Notes: generated by a model from the sequence alone, not told the origin. Shown: positions 28,392 through 38,738, counted from the stretch's first letter. The stretch: 64,000 bases of DNA from Puia sp. (GCA_031292515.1 JARLGZ010000066.1:1-64000); one strand, 5' to 3'. Program-made: numbers and translations.

Positions 28392-29813
28392 TTACAATGT
28401 CAATGTGCTCTGCCCCGAAGTCGGCCCTCCGCCGCAATTTCCGTGGCTGGTACCGACCTGTCCCTGGGAGGATGGGTTGGCGGAAGCACCGGGGGTGGCT
28501 TTGGCTGCCAGGTTTGCGATGGCCATGTACAAGCCGTTGGGGGAGGAGATCGTCGACCCCGATATGTCTTCCATCGGAACCACGTTTAGCCCCCCGGCTC
28601 CGATCTGCGGGTTGTTAAAAATCTGGCTTATGAAATCGGTGCTGTTGAATTCATAAGGCGAATACTGTAAACTCGCGTCGTTGAGCATGGTATTTTCCAG
28701 GACCGCGAACTGGGCGGCCGTGATATTCTTGCTATAGCTGGCGTTGTAGGCGGAACCGCTCATATCTGCAAATTCCGAGGGCGTTTGGCCGGTTCCCTGC
28801 ACGCAGGAGGGGCATCCCGAATAGAAGCAGATATATTGCGTGGTCGTTTGACCGCCGGCTGTCTTCGACAATCCCAAAAAGGCATTTCCCAGGGGCGCCT
28901 GACCGACCGTCTTGTATAACATGGCGTTTGGGTCGCTTGTCGGAATAGAGGCATAGGCTGTCAGCGTGTAGGTGACGCCGGCAGTCGTCAACGCTCCAAA
29001 ACACCCAAAATAGCCCCGGAGGTTGATCGCCGGTCTTACCGTCGCCAGGTCAACGGGGAAGCCCAACAGGGACACCCCTCCGCTGTTACTCGATGTGTAA
29101 GCGCTTGTCCCGCCCCCGCCTTCTATCCATTCACCCAGGTCCATGTAGTACATCATTTGTTCATCGTCGGCGTAGGGTGCCTGGATCAGGATATCGGGCA
29201 GTGTTTCCCCCGTGCCGTCGAAATCGCTGTCGGTCGTCTTGTCCGTTGCATCTGCACCTACTGTTTTCGTCGGATGGAGGGCAGTCGTATACCCGTTCAC
29301 TACGGCGGAAGAATACACCTGGCCACCGTTCAGCCAGGTTTTTGTGACGGTCCCATTGAAGGCGGGTGAACTCCCCAGGAATAAGGCTTTTACCGCGGAA
29401 GATCCAGTCGACGGAAGAGCCGGAAAGACAGCTGTCTGTGCGACCAAAAATCTCGCTGCTTTTAACGGCGTCAGTTCCGGGGTGGTTTCTACGACAATAA
29501 ACCGCCTGGTGACCGGATCGCCCAGGCTTGGAAACCGCAGGAAAAGATTCCCCGTGGCCGTGCTATCAACCAGCATGTCGGAAAACTCCAGGCTGTCATA
29601 GGCGCCCGGAGAGAGGCTGTCTTGCAGGAACAGTCTTACCTGGGCAAGCGCCGGGGATTGAATCAGGTTGCTGTCGCCTGTTCCCGCCGCGGGGAAGTGC
29701 GCATTCTTACTACAAGAGAGGACCGCCAAAGTTAGCAAGACAATCGTCAAAAAAAATGGAAAAATGGGAAGGGTTGCTATTTTTAAATTCAGAAACCTGT
29801 TAATTTGTCTCAT
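28392..29813 (-). CDS. Tandem-family lipoprotein 2
   Basis: 473 aa. DSDFDGTGETLPDILIQAP, LGNAFLGLSKTAGGQTTTQYI, VGTSHGNCGG. Confidence 0.85.
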   Translation of the reverse strand: MRQINRFLNLKIATLPIFPFFLTIVLLTLAVLSCSKNAHFPAAGTGDSNLIQSPALAQVRLFLQDSLSPGAYDSLEFSDMLVDSTATGNLFLRFPSLGDPVTRRFIVVETTPELTPLKAARFLVAQTAVFPALPSTGSSAVKALFLGSSPAFNGTVTKTWLNGGQVYSSAVVNGYTTALHPTKTVGADATDKTTDSDFDGTGETLPDILIQAPYADDEQMMYYMDLGEWIEGGGGTSAYTSSNSGGVSLLGFPVDLATVRPAINLRGYFGCFGALTTAGVTYTLTAYASIPTSDPNAMLYKTVGQAPLGNAFLGLSKTAGGQTTTQYICFYSGCPSCVQGTGQTPSEFADMSGSAYNASYSKNITAAQFAVLENTMLNDASLQYSPYEFNSTDFISQIFNNPQIGAGGLNVVPMEDISGSTISSPNGLYMAIANLAAKATPGASANPSSQGQVGTSHGNCGGGPTSGQSTLTL

Positions 29814-29871
29814 GTCAATTGGTGTTTATGGATTGTTGTTGAAAAATTTCTGTTTGCTGGTCAGGTCCTTA

Positions 29872-31263
29872 TCAGGGAGCCAGAGAGAGGCCTGCACCCG
29901 TTCCGGTCGAGCCGCCACAATTCCCGTGACTGGCCCCCACGCTACTCCGGCTATTTGTATTGGCAAAGGCTCCCGGAACTTTTTGCGCCTGCAGGCTTTG
30001 TATATAGAGAAAGAGTCCATTGGGGGTTTCTATGGGACCTAAAGTGGGATCGGTAAGCTCCGGAGGGAAAAAATCCGATACCGCCGACCCGAAAGCGCTA
30101 TAAGCAAAATCACTGCTATTGGCATTCCAGGAGTTGAAATAGATGCCACTGTACATCGTTATATCGTCGGCGGCAAACTGAAATTGTTGCGCCGTTACCG
30201 AAACGGAATAGCTCGCATTGTAGGCGGACCCTCCCATATCCAGTATGGCGCCGGGTACCGGTGGGCTGCCGGCTCCATAAGCGACCGCCGGTGCGAAGCC
30301 AAAATATTGCGTGAACGTTTGCCCGCCGGAAGACTTTGTCAACCCGATAAAACTTTCACCCGTCGCGCCGTTTGTACCGGTCAGCACCGATGGGTTGGTG
30401 GTGGGGATCGACGCATAAATGGAGAGGGAATAGGTGGCCCCGGTGTTTGATATGAGACCGAAACAGCCGAGGTATCCTTTCAGGTTGATGGCGGGTCTGG
30501 CGGACAGGGCCGGATTCCCCAACATAGCGATAGAGGCGCCGCCTGATGCCGGTTCATAGAGGCCCGTACTCCCTCCCTCATCAATCATTTCACCCAATTC
30601 CATATAGTAGATCACCTCGTCGCCCGCCAGGGGCGCTTCGATGAGAATATCGGGCAATGTTTCCCCCGTCCCATCGAAATCACTGTCAATGGATTTATTA
30701 CTCTCTGCCGCCGCTGCCGACTTGTCAGGGTGCAGCGCCAGGATATAACCGTTTGCTACCGGAGATGTATAGGCTACCCTTCCATTCAACCAGGTTTTCG
30801 TCACCAACCCATTGAAACTGGCTGCCGAACTAGAACCTGCCATTGCCGCGGTGGTGTCCCAGCGGATGAAAAAGCAGGCGGCCTTTAGCGGTACTCCTCC
30901 CGGCGTCGTCTCTACCAGCACAAAGCGCCTGGAGACCGGATCACCCAGGTTGGGGAATCGCAGAAAGAGGTTCCCGTTTGTAGCCGTATCGACGATCACC
31001 TGGGAAAACGCCAGGCTATCATAAGCGCCCGGTGAAAGGCTGTCCTTGAGAAATAGGTTCACCCTGGTCAATGCAATTGCTTTGACCGTACTTTGATCGG
31101 CGGATGCCCCCGAACGCGGCTTTCCGTCTTTCGTACAGGATAGCAGGGCTATATTTAAAAAGGCCGTCGTCAGCAGGAGAATGCCGATCGATAGGAAAGT
31201 CAAAAACTTACGAAATGGTCTCATATCTTTTACATTTAACATGAATGAATTACTCGGTCTCAA
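29872..31263 (-). CDS. Tandem-family lipoprotein 3
   Basis: 463 aa. Same architecture; VGASHGNCGG C-terminus. Confidence 0.85.
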   Translation of the reverse strand: MRPSNSFMLNVKDMRPFRKFLTFLSIGILLLTTAFLNIALLSCTKDGKPRSGASADQSTVKAIALTRVNLFLKDSLSPGAYDSLAFSQVIVDTATNGNLFLRFPNLGDPVSRRFVLVETTPGGVPLKAACFFIRWDTTAAMAGSSSAASFNGLVTKTWLNGRVAYTSPVANGYILALHPDKSAAAAESNKSIDSDFDGTGETLPDILIEAPLAGDEVIYYMELGEMIDEGGSTGLYEPASGGASIAMLGNPALSARPAINLKGYLGCFGLISNTGATYSLSIYASIPTTNPSVLTGTNGATGESFIGLTKSSGGQTFTQYFGFAPAVAYGAGSPPVPGAILDMGGSAYNASYSVSVTAQQFQFAADDITMYSGIYFNSWNANSSDFAYSAFGSAVSDFFPPELTDPTLGPIETPNGLFLYIQSLQAQKVPGAFANTNSRSSVGASHGNCGGSTGTGAGLSLAP

Positions 31264-31286
31264 AAGCTCCTCTGCGCCGGCCGGGA

Positions 31287-32651
31287 TCAGGGCGCAGTCG
31301 TCAGTCCCACAGCTCCTCCGGTGGATCCCCCGCAGTTTCCATGACTTGCCCCTACACTGGACTGGGAAGTCGCGTTGGCATATGCCCCCGTCGCTCCCGT
31401 GGCTGCTTTTTGTTCAATAGCCAGAAAGATTCCGTTTGGCGTCAGGGCGGTACCTGCCCCTGGGACGAGATAAGCACCCAGCCCGGTTGCATCCACGTCG
31501 TTGAAACTGTCAAATGCGAAATCGCTACTATTGGACAAACTCTGTTGATAAGGTCCGGTAGAAGATGTTCCGAGATAACTTATCAGATCGTTAAACTGGG
31601 CTTGGCTGATCTGTATAGTATAGCTCGCGTTATAGGCCGCCCCGCTCATATCTACCATCTTCGAGGCTATCGCCTGTCCATTGGAGGCGCAGGCGTCGCA
31701 GACGGGGAAAAATCCGAAATATTGGTTTGTTTGCTGGGATCCCGACGTCATTGAGAGTCCGATAAACGCCTGGCCGGGAACACCGGCGCCATTTGTCAAT
31801 ACAGTAGGGTTACTGGTCGGGATAGAGGCATAAATGGTTACCGAATAACGTGCACCGGAGGTCGGCAACAGACCGAAACAGCCGAGGTATCCTTTCAGGT
31901 TGATGGCGGGTCTTGCGGACAGGGCCGGATTCCCCAACATAGCGATAGAGGCGCCGCCTGATGCCGGTTCATAGAGGCCCGTACCCCCTCCTTCTTCAAT
32001 CATTTCACCCAATTCCAAATAGTAGATCACTTCGTCGCCCGCCAGGGGCGCTTCGATGAGAATATCGGGCAATGTTTCCCCCGTCCCATCGAAATCGCTG
32101 TCAGTGGATTTATTACTCTCCGCGGCCGCCACCGATTTGTCAGGGTGTAACGCCAGGATATAACAGTTTGCTACCGGAGATGTGTAGGCTACACTTCCAT
32201 TCAACCAGGTTTTTGACACAAACCCATTGAACATCGGCATCGACGGGGAGCTTGTCGTGGCAGCGGCCGTGTCCCGGTGGATGAGAAAGCAGGCGGCTTT
32301 TAACGGTATCCCTCCTGTGGTCGTCTCCACCAGCACGAAGCGCCTGGAGACCGGATCACCCAGGCTGGGGAATCGCAGAAAGAGATTCCCGTTTGTAGCC
32401 GTATCGACGATCACCTGGGAAAACTCCAGGCTATCATAGGCGCCGGGAGAAAGGCTGTCCTTGAGAAAGGGGTTCACCGCGCCCAGTGCCTTTGTCTTAT
32501 TTATACCGCCGTTGGCGGATTCCGCAGAGAAAGTCTTCCCTTGTTTGTTGCAGGATACTAACGCCGCGACGATCAGGAAAACTACCGGAAAAAAAATAGC
32601 AAAATTGACAACGGATGAGATCGAATGAAAGAATCTATTGAAGGGTGTCAT
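31287..32651 (-). CDS. Tandem-family lipoprotein 4
   Basis: 454 aa. Central region nearly identical at DNA level to lipoprotein 3. Confidence 0.85.
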   Translation of the reverse strand: MTPFNRFFHSISSVVNFAIFFPVVFLIVAALVSCNKQGKTFSAESANGGINKTKALGAVNPFLKDSLSPGAYDSLEFSQVIVDTATNGNLFLRFPSLGDPVSRRFVLVETTTGGIPLKAACFLIHRDTAAATTSSPSMPMFNGFVSKTWLNGSVAYTSPVANCYILALHPDKSVAAAESNKSTDSDFDGTGETLPDILIEAPLAGDEVIYYLELGEMIEEGGGTGLYEPASGGASIAMLGNPALSARPAINLKGYLGCFGLLPTSGARYSVTIYASIPTSNPTVLTNGAGVPGQAFIGLSMTSGSQQTNQYFGFFPVCDACASNGQAIASKMVDMSGAAYNASYTIQISQAQFNDLISYLGTSSTGPYQQSLSNSSDFAFDSFNDVDATGLGAYLVPGAGTALTPNGIFLAIEQKAATGATGAYANATSQSSVGASHGNCGGSTGGAVGLTTAP

Positions 32652-32719
32652 ATTATTTTTCTTTTAGCAGAAATGGAGTGATTATTTTAAAAGCGAGTCT
32701 TATTCAACACAGCGTTACC

Positions 32720-34096
32720 CTAGGGCGCTGGCGTCAACCCTGGGTACCCGGCAACTGTTCCTCCGCAGTTACCGTGGCTGGAGCCGACGACGGATTGTAC
32801 ATTCGCATTGGTCGTCGCTCCCGGAGCTTTTGATGTGGCTGCATTCTGTATCTCGAAAAAGACGGCATTCGGGGTGCCGGCATATTGGCTGGGTGAATTG
32901 ACGGGTAGCGAAGGCATTGTCAAGTATCCCGGATCAACGCTATTAATGGCGTTAACGGCAAAAGTGCTGCCTGTCGACATGCCCGCCGCATAAGGAGTTC
33001 CCACACTGATCTGGATTTGAAAAAGCAGGGTAGCAAACTGGCCCGCGTTTAGACTCAGGGTATAACTGGCATTGTACGCGCTGCCTCCCATGTCCACTAT
33101 TTTAGACGGTGTGGACGGCAAGCCGGCATCGCAGGGGCAGTCCGGAAAGAAACCGATGTATTGAGTGGTAGTCCTATTCCCTGCTGTCTTGGACAATCCC
33201 AGGAAAGTTTGACCGGTGCCTCCGGAAGCATTTGATAGGACGAGGGGGTTGCTGGTCGGAATCGAGGCATAAATCGTCACCGAATAGGTAGCCCCTGTGT
33301 TCGGTAAGAGACTGAAGCAACCCAGGTAGCCGGCGACATTGATAGCAGGTTGTTCGTTTTGAAAGCTGGATGGAAAGACCCCGAGGGATGATCCCGAACC
33401 GTTTGCGGATACATAGGTATTCACGGCCCCCTCTCCGCTATCGAATATTTCCTCCAGATCCAGGAAATAGGCGTCTCCTTCTTCACCCGTAGGAGCGGTG
33501 ATGACGATCTCCGCCAGTTCCTCGCCGGTACCATCGAAATCGCTATCGGTGTTTTTTTGCGCCAATGCCTCGGTAGAAATACTTCTGGAGGCATTCAGTA
33601 CCGTGATTAAACCATTGACCACTGGAGACGAGTAGACAGTATCTCCCCCCAGAGTCGACCGGGTGATGCTGCCATTAAAGCCCATTACCCTGTTTGTCGA
33701 ATCCGAAGTCTGCAGGTTTATCCCGGGTGTGATCCGAAGCCACGCTGCTTTCAAAGGAACCAGCCCTGGTGTAGTTTCTATGGCGATAAATTGCCTCGAA
33801 ACAGGCACGCCGAGGCTTGGGACCCGAAAGAAAAGATTGCCCGTACTGGCTGTATCTAAGATTATCCTGGAAAACTCCAGGCTGTCATAGGCGCCAGGCG
33901 TGAGGCTGTCCTTTAAAAAGGCTTGAATGGGTTTCAGGACGATCGCGGAGATTCCCGCGCCCGCGGAGCCGGAAGGTTCGTTTTGCGGCGTCTTGCTGCA
34001 GGAGAATAGGATCGCCAGCATCGCCACGGCGATCAGGAGCAAGGCTATCCGCCAGGCTTTGATGGAATGGGTCGTTTCGGTTGAATATCTTTTCAT
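32720..34096 (-). CDS. Tandem-family lipoprotein 5
   Basis: 458 aa. DSDFDGTGEELAEIVITAP, TGQTFLGLSKTAGNRTTTQYIGF, VGSSHGNCGG. Confidence 0.85.
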   Translation of the reverse strand: MKRYSTETTHSIKAWRIALLLIAVAMLAILFSCSKTPQNEPSGSAGAGISAIVLKPIQAFLKDSLTPGAYDSLEFSRIILDTASTGNLFFRVPSLGVPVSRQFIAIETTPGLVPLKAAWLRITPGINLQTSDSTNRVMGFNGSITRSTLGGDTVYSSPVVNGLITVLNASRSISTEALAQKNTDSDFDGTGEELAEIVITAPTGEEGDAYFLDLEEIFDSGEGAVNTYVSANGSGSSLGVFPSSFQNEQPAINVAGYLGCFSLLPNTGATYSVTIYASIPTSNPLVLSNASGGTGQTFLGLSKTAGNRTTTQYIGFFPDCPCDAGLPSTPSKIVDMGGSAYNASYTLSLNAGQFATLLFQIQISVGTPYAAGMSTGSTFAVNAINSVDPGYLTMPSLPVNSPSQYAGTPNAVFFEIQNAATSKAPGATTNANVQSVVGSSHGNCGGTVAGYPGLTPAP

Positions 34097-34193
34097 GTCG
34101 TTGTAATTGGAATGTTTTTAAAAATGAATGCTGCTTTAAAATCTTCCTGCCTCACCGAGACAGGAAGACTCTATCAAACCTCGCGGCTGGATT

Positions 34194-35579
34194 TTAAGGC
34201 GTCAGCCCTGATTGTGTTCCTACGCTTATCGTTCCTCCACAGTTCCCATAGCTTTGGCCCGCGGCGCTCTGTACCGGGGAGGCGGTCGCCCCATCTACGC
34301 CGTCCCATACCAGTTTCGCGATCGCGATATACACTCCGTTGGGAGTAATGCCGGGTGGTGCGATCGGGGTAAGGCTCATATCCGGCACCTCCAGGACACC
34401 GGGCGCCACCAGGTCGAAGACGTCCAGCGCATAAGAGGCGCAGTTATAGTCGTAGAGAGAATAATCCAGATCAGCGTCACTCTCCATTCGGGTCTGGACC
34501 GCGGCAAACTGGTCGGCGGTGACGTTTACCGTATAGCTTGCGTTATAGGGATGTCCTTCGTTATCCACCAGTTTGGAGGTCGTAAAGTTGCCGGTAACGG
34601 CGCACCAACCGCAGGACGCATAAAACCCGATGTATTGAGTGGCCGATTGTCCCCCCGCCGTTTTCGTCAATCCAAGAAAAGTGTGTCCGACGTGCAAGGT
34701 GGATGGGTTGAACATGATATTCGGGTTGCTGGAAGGAATGGCCGAATAAATGGTTACCGAATAAGTTGGATCCTTCCCAGTGAAGGCGTCCAGGCAGGCC
34801 AGGTAGGCCTTGACATTGATTCCGGGTTTCTCGGCCTGCACATCGACCGCATAGACACTTACCGAACTCGACGAACTGCTACCGCCACCGCTGAGGAGCT
34901 GATAGCTCCCCGACCCGCCACCTCCTTCTATGAACACACCTAGGTCGGCATAGAACATCATATTTTCATCATCCTCAAAAGGAGCTTCGATCAGGATATC
35001 GGGTAGTGTTTCCCCCGTGCCGTCGAAATCACTGTCATTCGACTTATCGGCCGCATCGGTGGAAACTGTTTTTGCCGGGTGGAGGACGGTGGCAAAACCG
35101 CTTACGACCGGGGAGGTATAGGCCACGCTACCCTTCAACCAGGTCTTCACGATGGTTCCGTTGAAGCTCCCTGAACTGCGGGTGGACGCCGTGTCCTGGC
35201 CGGTCTGGATGATGCGGATACCGACCGCTTTCAAGGGAATAAAACCCGGCGAAGTCTCTACAAGGAGGAATCGTTTGGAAATCGGATCGCCCAGGCTGGG
35301 AAAACGCAGGTAGAGATTCCCGCTGGCAGCGGTATCGAGCACCCCCTGGGAGAACTGGAGGCTGTCATAGGCAGAAGCCGGGAGACTATCCTGTAAAAAA
35401 TGTTTCACGGAATCCAACTGGCTGGCCTGAATTCCCGGGTAGGATGGACGGGCTACCGCATTCTGCGGTGACTTGTTACACGAAATGGCTGCCGTCAGCA
35501 GCATGATACTCACGAATACGGCGCCCCGTAGGCGAAAACCCCTATGCCTTTTGGGGGTGGATGTTAAAAACTGTCTCAT
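34194..35579 (-). CDS. Tandem-family lipoprotein 6 with candidate intact His/Cys active site
   Basis: 461 aa. VGHTFLGLTKTAGG ... YDYNCASYALDVF, unlike its paralogs. Confidence 0.85.
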   Translation of the reverse strand: MRQFLTSTPKRHRGFRLRGAVFVSIMLLTAAISCNKSPQNAVARPSYPGIQASQLDSVKHFLQDSLPASAYDSLQFSQGVLDTAASGNLYLRFPSLGDPISKRFLLVETSPGFIPLKAVGIRIIQTGQDTASTRSSGSFNGTIVKTWLKGSVAYTSPVVSGFATVLHPAKTVSTDAADKSNDSDFDGTGETLPDILIEAPFEDDENMMFYADLGVFIEGGGGSGSYQLLSGGGSSSSSSVSVYAVDVQAEKPGINVKAYLACLDAFTGKDPTYSVTIYSAIPSSNPNIMFNPSTLHVGHTFLGLTKTAGGQSATQYIGFYASCGWCAVTGNFTTSKLVDNEGHPYNASYTVNVTADQFAAVQTRMESDADLDYSLYDYNCASYALDVFDLVAPGVLEVPDMSLTPIAPPGITPNGVYIAIAKLVWDGVDGATASPVQSAAGQSYGNCGGTISVGTQSGLTP

Positions 35580-35648
35580 GTCTTTTTTTTAAAATGGTTG
35601 AAAAATTTATGGGGAAGGCAGATCCCGGTGCTGATAGTCCGTAGAACA

Positions 35649-37085
35649 TTATTCGGATAGCCCATTTCCGTATTCAGGAGGGGTGCAAGGGCCGTGGCTT
35701 TGGCCTGCCAGCATTTGCGCATTTTGATCCGTATAAATGCTGGTGTTGGCGTTCCCGCTCATTCCCTTGATGGAAGAATAAATGCCGTTCGGCGTTGCTT
35801 CGTCTTCTCCCGGGAGATTCGGGGTAAGCCCCGTGGCCGGCACTCCACTCGAAGTAAAGAGGCCGTACGCCAGGAGAGACTGGTTAAAATCGCTGGCTGT
35901 GTAGTTGTAGCCGCTATAGGAGTTGAGGGCGCCTTGTAAGGCGGTAAAGACGCCTGGACTTATCGTGACCGTAAGTCTTGCATTGTAGGGGGCGCCACTC
36001 ATGTCTACCACTTTGGTCGTCGTTTGCTGGTTGTTTTCCGCACAACTCGCGCAAACCGGTTCAAACCCAAAATACTGGGTGACGGTTTCCCCATACTCTG
36101 TTTTTGATAAACTGAAAAACGTCTCGCCTGTATTCCCATACGGGTCGGTCAATAGGTTGGGGTCACTGGTCGGGATGGATGCAAAAATGCTTATCGCGTA
36201 GGTGGCGTTCAACTCATCAATCAGGTTGAAGCAGGCGAAGTAATTTTTTAACGTAATAGCAGGTAAATCCACCGCACCATTGGAAGGGTTGACCAACAAA
36301 GAAGTGCCCGAACCGTTCGCGGGTGCATAGGTCGTTAGCGACGCGACGCCACCTGTTCCGAGCAGATCCGCTAGATCGATATAAGTGACTTCATCGTCAA
36401 AGACATTGGGAGCCGTAATAATGACCTCGGTGAGTTCTTCTCCCGTTCCGTCAAAATCACTGTCTGTGGATTTACCCGAAACGGCATCCGCTGAAACGGT
36501 CCTGGACTTAGCCAACACCGAGACCACCCCGTTGACCACCGGTGAGGAATAGGCGGTCGATCCATTCAAGGCCAGGCGAGTGACTGTGCCATTAAATCCG
36601 CTGATCGTTCGCGTAGCATTTCCCCCGGATTGAACCGATGCAGTCTGCGCCTGCTCTATCAGGAATTTGGCGGCCTGTAAAGGCAGTATTCCCGGCGTTG
36701 TCAGCACCAGTACAAACCGATGCGCCACCGGGTCTCCGATGCTGGGAATTCGCAGGAATAAGCCGCCTGTGCTGGCGGAATCAACGATCAGGTTTGAAAA
36801 ATCCAGGCTGTCATAAGCCGGTTCGGATAAACTGTCCCTCAGATAGTGTTTCACGGAATCAAGCCGGTTGCCTTGTAAAGTTGGGTACGAGGGACGGGCC
36901 GTCGCATTGGGCTGCGACTTGTTACACGAGATGGCTGCCGTCAGCAGCATGAGACTGAAAAAAAAGAACGCTGTCCAACCGAAGAACTTGCTTGTCCTCC
37001 AGCTTTTCTTTGAGAGATGTTTCATGTTGTTGTATTTTTTAAAATGAAAAAGAAAATGGTTCCCCGGCCCACACCAGGCGGGCAT
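35649..37085 (-). CDS. Tandem-family lipoprotein 7
   Basis: 478 aa. DSDFDGTGEELTEVIITAP, TGETFFSLSKTEYGETVTQYFGF; C-terminus AGQSHGPC. Confidence 0.8.
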   Translation of the reverse strand: MPAWCGPGNHFLFHFKKYNNMKHLSKKSWRTSKFFGWTAFFFFSLMLLTAAISCNKSQPNATARPSYPTLQGNRLDSVKHYLRDSLSEPAYDSLDFSNLIVDSASTGGLFLRIPSIGDPVAHRFVLVLTTPGILPLQAAKFLIEQAQTASVQSGGNATRTISGFNGTVTRLALNGSTAYSSPVVNGVVSVLAKSRTVSADAVSGKSTDSDFDGTGEELTEVIITAPNVFDDEVTYIDLADLLGTGGVASLTTYAPANGSGTSLLVNPSNGAVDLPAITLKNYFACFNLIDELNATYAISIFASIPTSDPNLLTDPYGNTGETFFSLSKTEYGETVTQYFGFEPVCASCAENNQQTTTKVVDMSGAPYNARLTVTISPGVFTALQGALNSYSGYNYTASDFNQSLLAYGLFTSSGVPATGLTPNLPGEDEATPNGIYSSIKGMSGNANTSIYTDQNAQMLAGQSHGPCTPPEYGNGLSE

Positions 37086-37147
37086 TTTTTGGGGTTTTCG
37101 AATTTTCAGGATGCAACAGCCGTATCAAACGGCTTCGATTTAAGTGT

Positions 37148-37444
37148 TCAGGCGCCGATCACCTTGTTTAACTCCACCCGCATCTCGTTGTCGAGCAGAT
37201 AGGCATGGAGCAACTTGTACAAGTCAAATTTTCCTTCGACAACGGCAGAGGTCAGGTTGAACAGATCGACCAGGACATCTGCAGCCCGTTTTATTTGTAA
37301 GAAGGTGAACTCCTCGGGCCTGTAGCCTCGCACATACCTTTTCCGGGCTTGAAAAACCGGTTTGTCATCCAGGTCCTTGTAGGCAGAAAATTGGCTCAGA
37401 AAATACACCAGCAGTACATGGCGGTCAATTACCTCGTATCCCAT
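37148..37444 (-). CDS. Hypothetical protein
   Basis: 98 aa ORF in the same orientation as the downstream ICE genes. Confidence 0.5.
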   Translation of the reverse strand: MGYEVIDRHVLLVYFLSQFSAYKDLDDKPVFQARKRYVRGYRPEEFTFLQIKRAADVLVDLFNLTSAVVEGKFDLYKLLHAYLLDNEMRVELNKVIGA

Positions 37445-37732
37445 AACCTTTGTTTATGTCATTGTTTATCCTAAGAGATCTGTGACCCGGCTGAGCCGCC
37501 CTCTAATGGATCCCTGCGATCGACGTTGAAGCACCCAGCAACGATCCCGGCTATCGGTGTCGAAACATCCTGCACCGATGGCACAAATGCCGCTCTCAAA
37601 ACTTTGGCGGCCTGGTTTTGGCCGGTATTCCTTCTTCCAAAAAAACCGGCGCGTACTTCTTCTCCGCCCGATAAACACTTTTCGGAAGCAATCCCACATG
37701 GGAAGACGTTTCACAAGCCTATAATTCATAAC

Positions 37733-38038
37733 CTACTCTTTTAAGATGAAAACCTGGCTGGGTTTTGCCGGGTTATTGGATGGCTCATACCGGATATACC
37801 CGAACTCATGCAACTGTTTCATACAACGATAGAAATGCTGCGGTCCCGAAATCTTTGCCAGGGGCATCAACAGTTTTGCGCTAACCGTCAGCGGGTTGCT
37901 ATACCCCTCTGCTCTCCACCGGTAGAGGATAGCCATGAAAATGCTGATATGCAGCGGACCAATCCTGGCATCGGTCTTCACCTTCTCCATGAATAAGGTT
38001 AATTCGTTGTTGCTTTCCATCGTTGTTGTTTTATCCAT
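37733..38038 (-). CDS. Winged-helix-like ICE-associated protein
   Basis: 101 aa. IGPLHISIFMAILYRWRAEGYSNPLTVSAKLLMPLAKISGPQHFYRCMKQLHEFGYIRYEPS. Confidence 0.6.
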   Translation of the reverse strand: MDKTTTMESNNELTLFMEKVKTDARIGPLHISIFMAILYRWRAEGYSNPLTVSAKLLMPLAKISGPQHFYRCMKQLHEFGYIRYEPSNNPAKPSQVFILKE

Positions 38039-38041
38039 CTG

Positions 38042-38698
38042 TCAATGGTCGATTCGTATCGATTCCACCGGATAATCTCCTTGCAGGACGGTGTCTTGTG
38101 TCAGCACGCTTGTTTGCAGAGGGCTTGTCGCCCAGCATTCACCGGGCAGTCCCAGGGCATCGATGACCTCTGCGGGTATATTATCGTTCAGGATTTTTTG
38201 TCCTTCCTTCAGCAGTGGCACCACCTTCGTATGAATATCTTTCTTTAAGATCTCAATCCCTTTCTGATGATGACAGAGGATCGCGAGGGGGATCGTATAT
38301 TTCAGACGCAGGTAAGACTTATCCGGAAAACCGAAAAGGATACTGCTGCGCATATGCTTTTCCATTTTAGCCCGGAACTGCAAAAGGTCCTGCTGTGTCT
38401 GGTATTCAAAAATGATCCCGTCAATCATCGTTTCCAGGGACATCGGAATGGTCAGCGGGGTTTTCGCCGGCCACATGGCAGGATAGGTCTTTGGCGGAAG
38501 GGTACTGCACCAGGCATCCGCTTTCTTCATCAGTTCCCGGACAGCATCATTAAAAAAAATATAGTAATGGGGGCCGGCTTGTCCATAGTTGCCCACCTTG
38601 GCGACCTTCACTCCGTCGATCCACAACACAGCCTCAAAGGCGGTGCTCGATCGGCTTAGTCGCTCACTGATCCTGATAGCATTTAATTTGATATTCAT
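38042..38698 (-). CDS. Hypothetical ICE-associated protein
   Basis: 218 aa ORF, 3-nt gap to its neighbour. Confidence 0.65.
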   Translation of the reverse strand: MNIKLNAIRISERLSRSSTAFEAVLWIDGVKVAKVGNYGQAGPHYYIFFNDAVRELMKKADAWCSTLPPKTYPAMWPAKTPLTIPMSLETMIDGIIFEYQTQQDLLQFRAKMEKHMRSSILFGFPDKSYLRLKYTIPLAILCHHQKGIEILKKDIHTKVVPLLKEGQKILNDNIPAEVIDALGLPGECWATSPLQTSVLTQDTVLQGDYPVESIRIDH

Positions 38699-38738
38699 TT
38701 TAGTAGAATTTTAATTAACCATTTATTGATACTAACTT

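Noticed and set aside
34212-34943. 243-aa plus-strand ORF
   Set aside because: Fully antisense to the lipoprotein 6 gene; Arg/Gly-rich shadow frame of a high-GC coding region.
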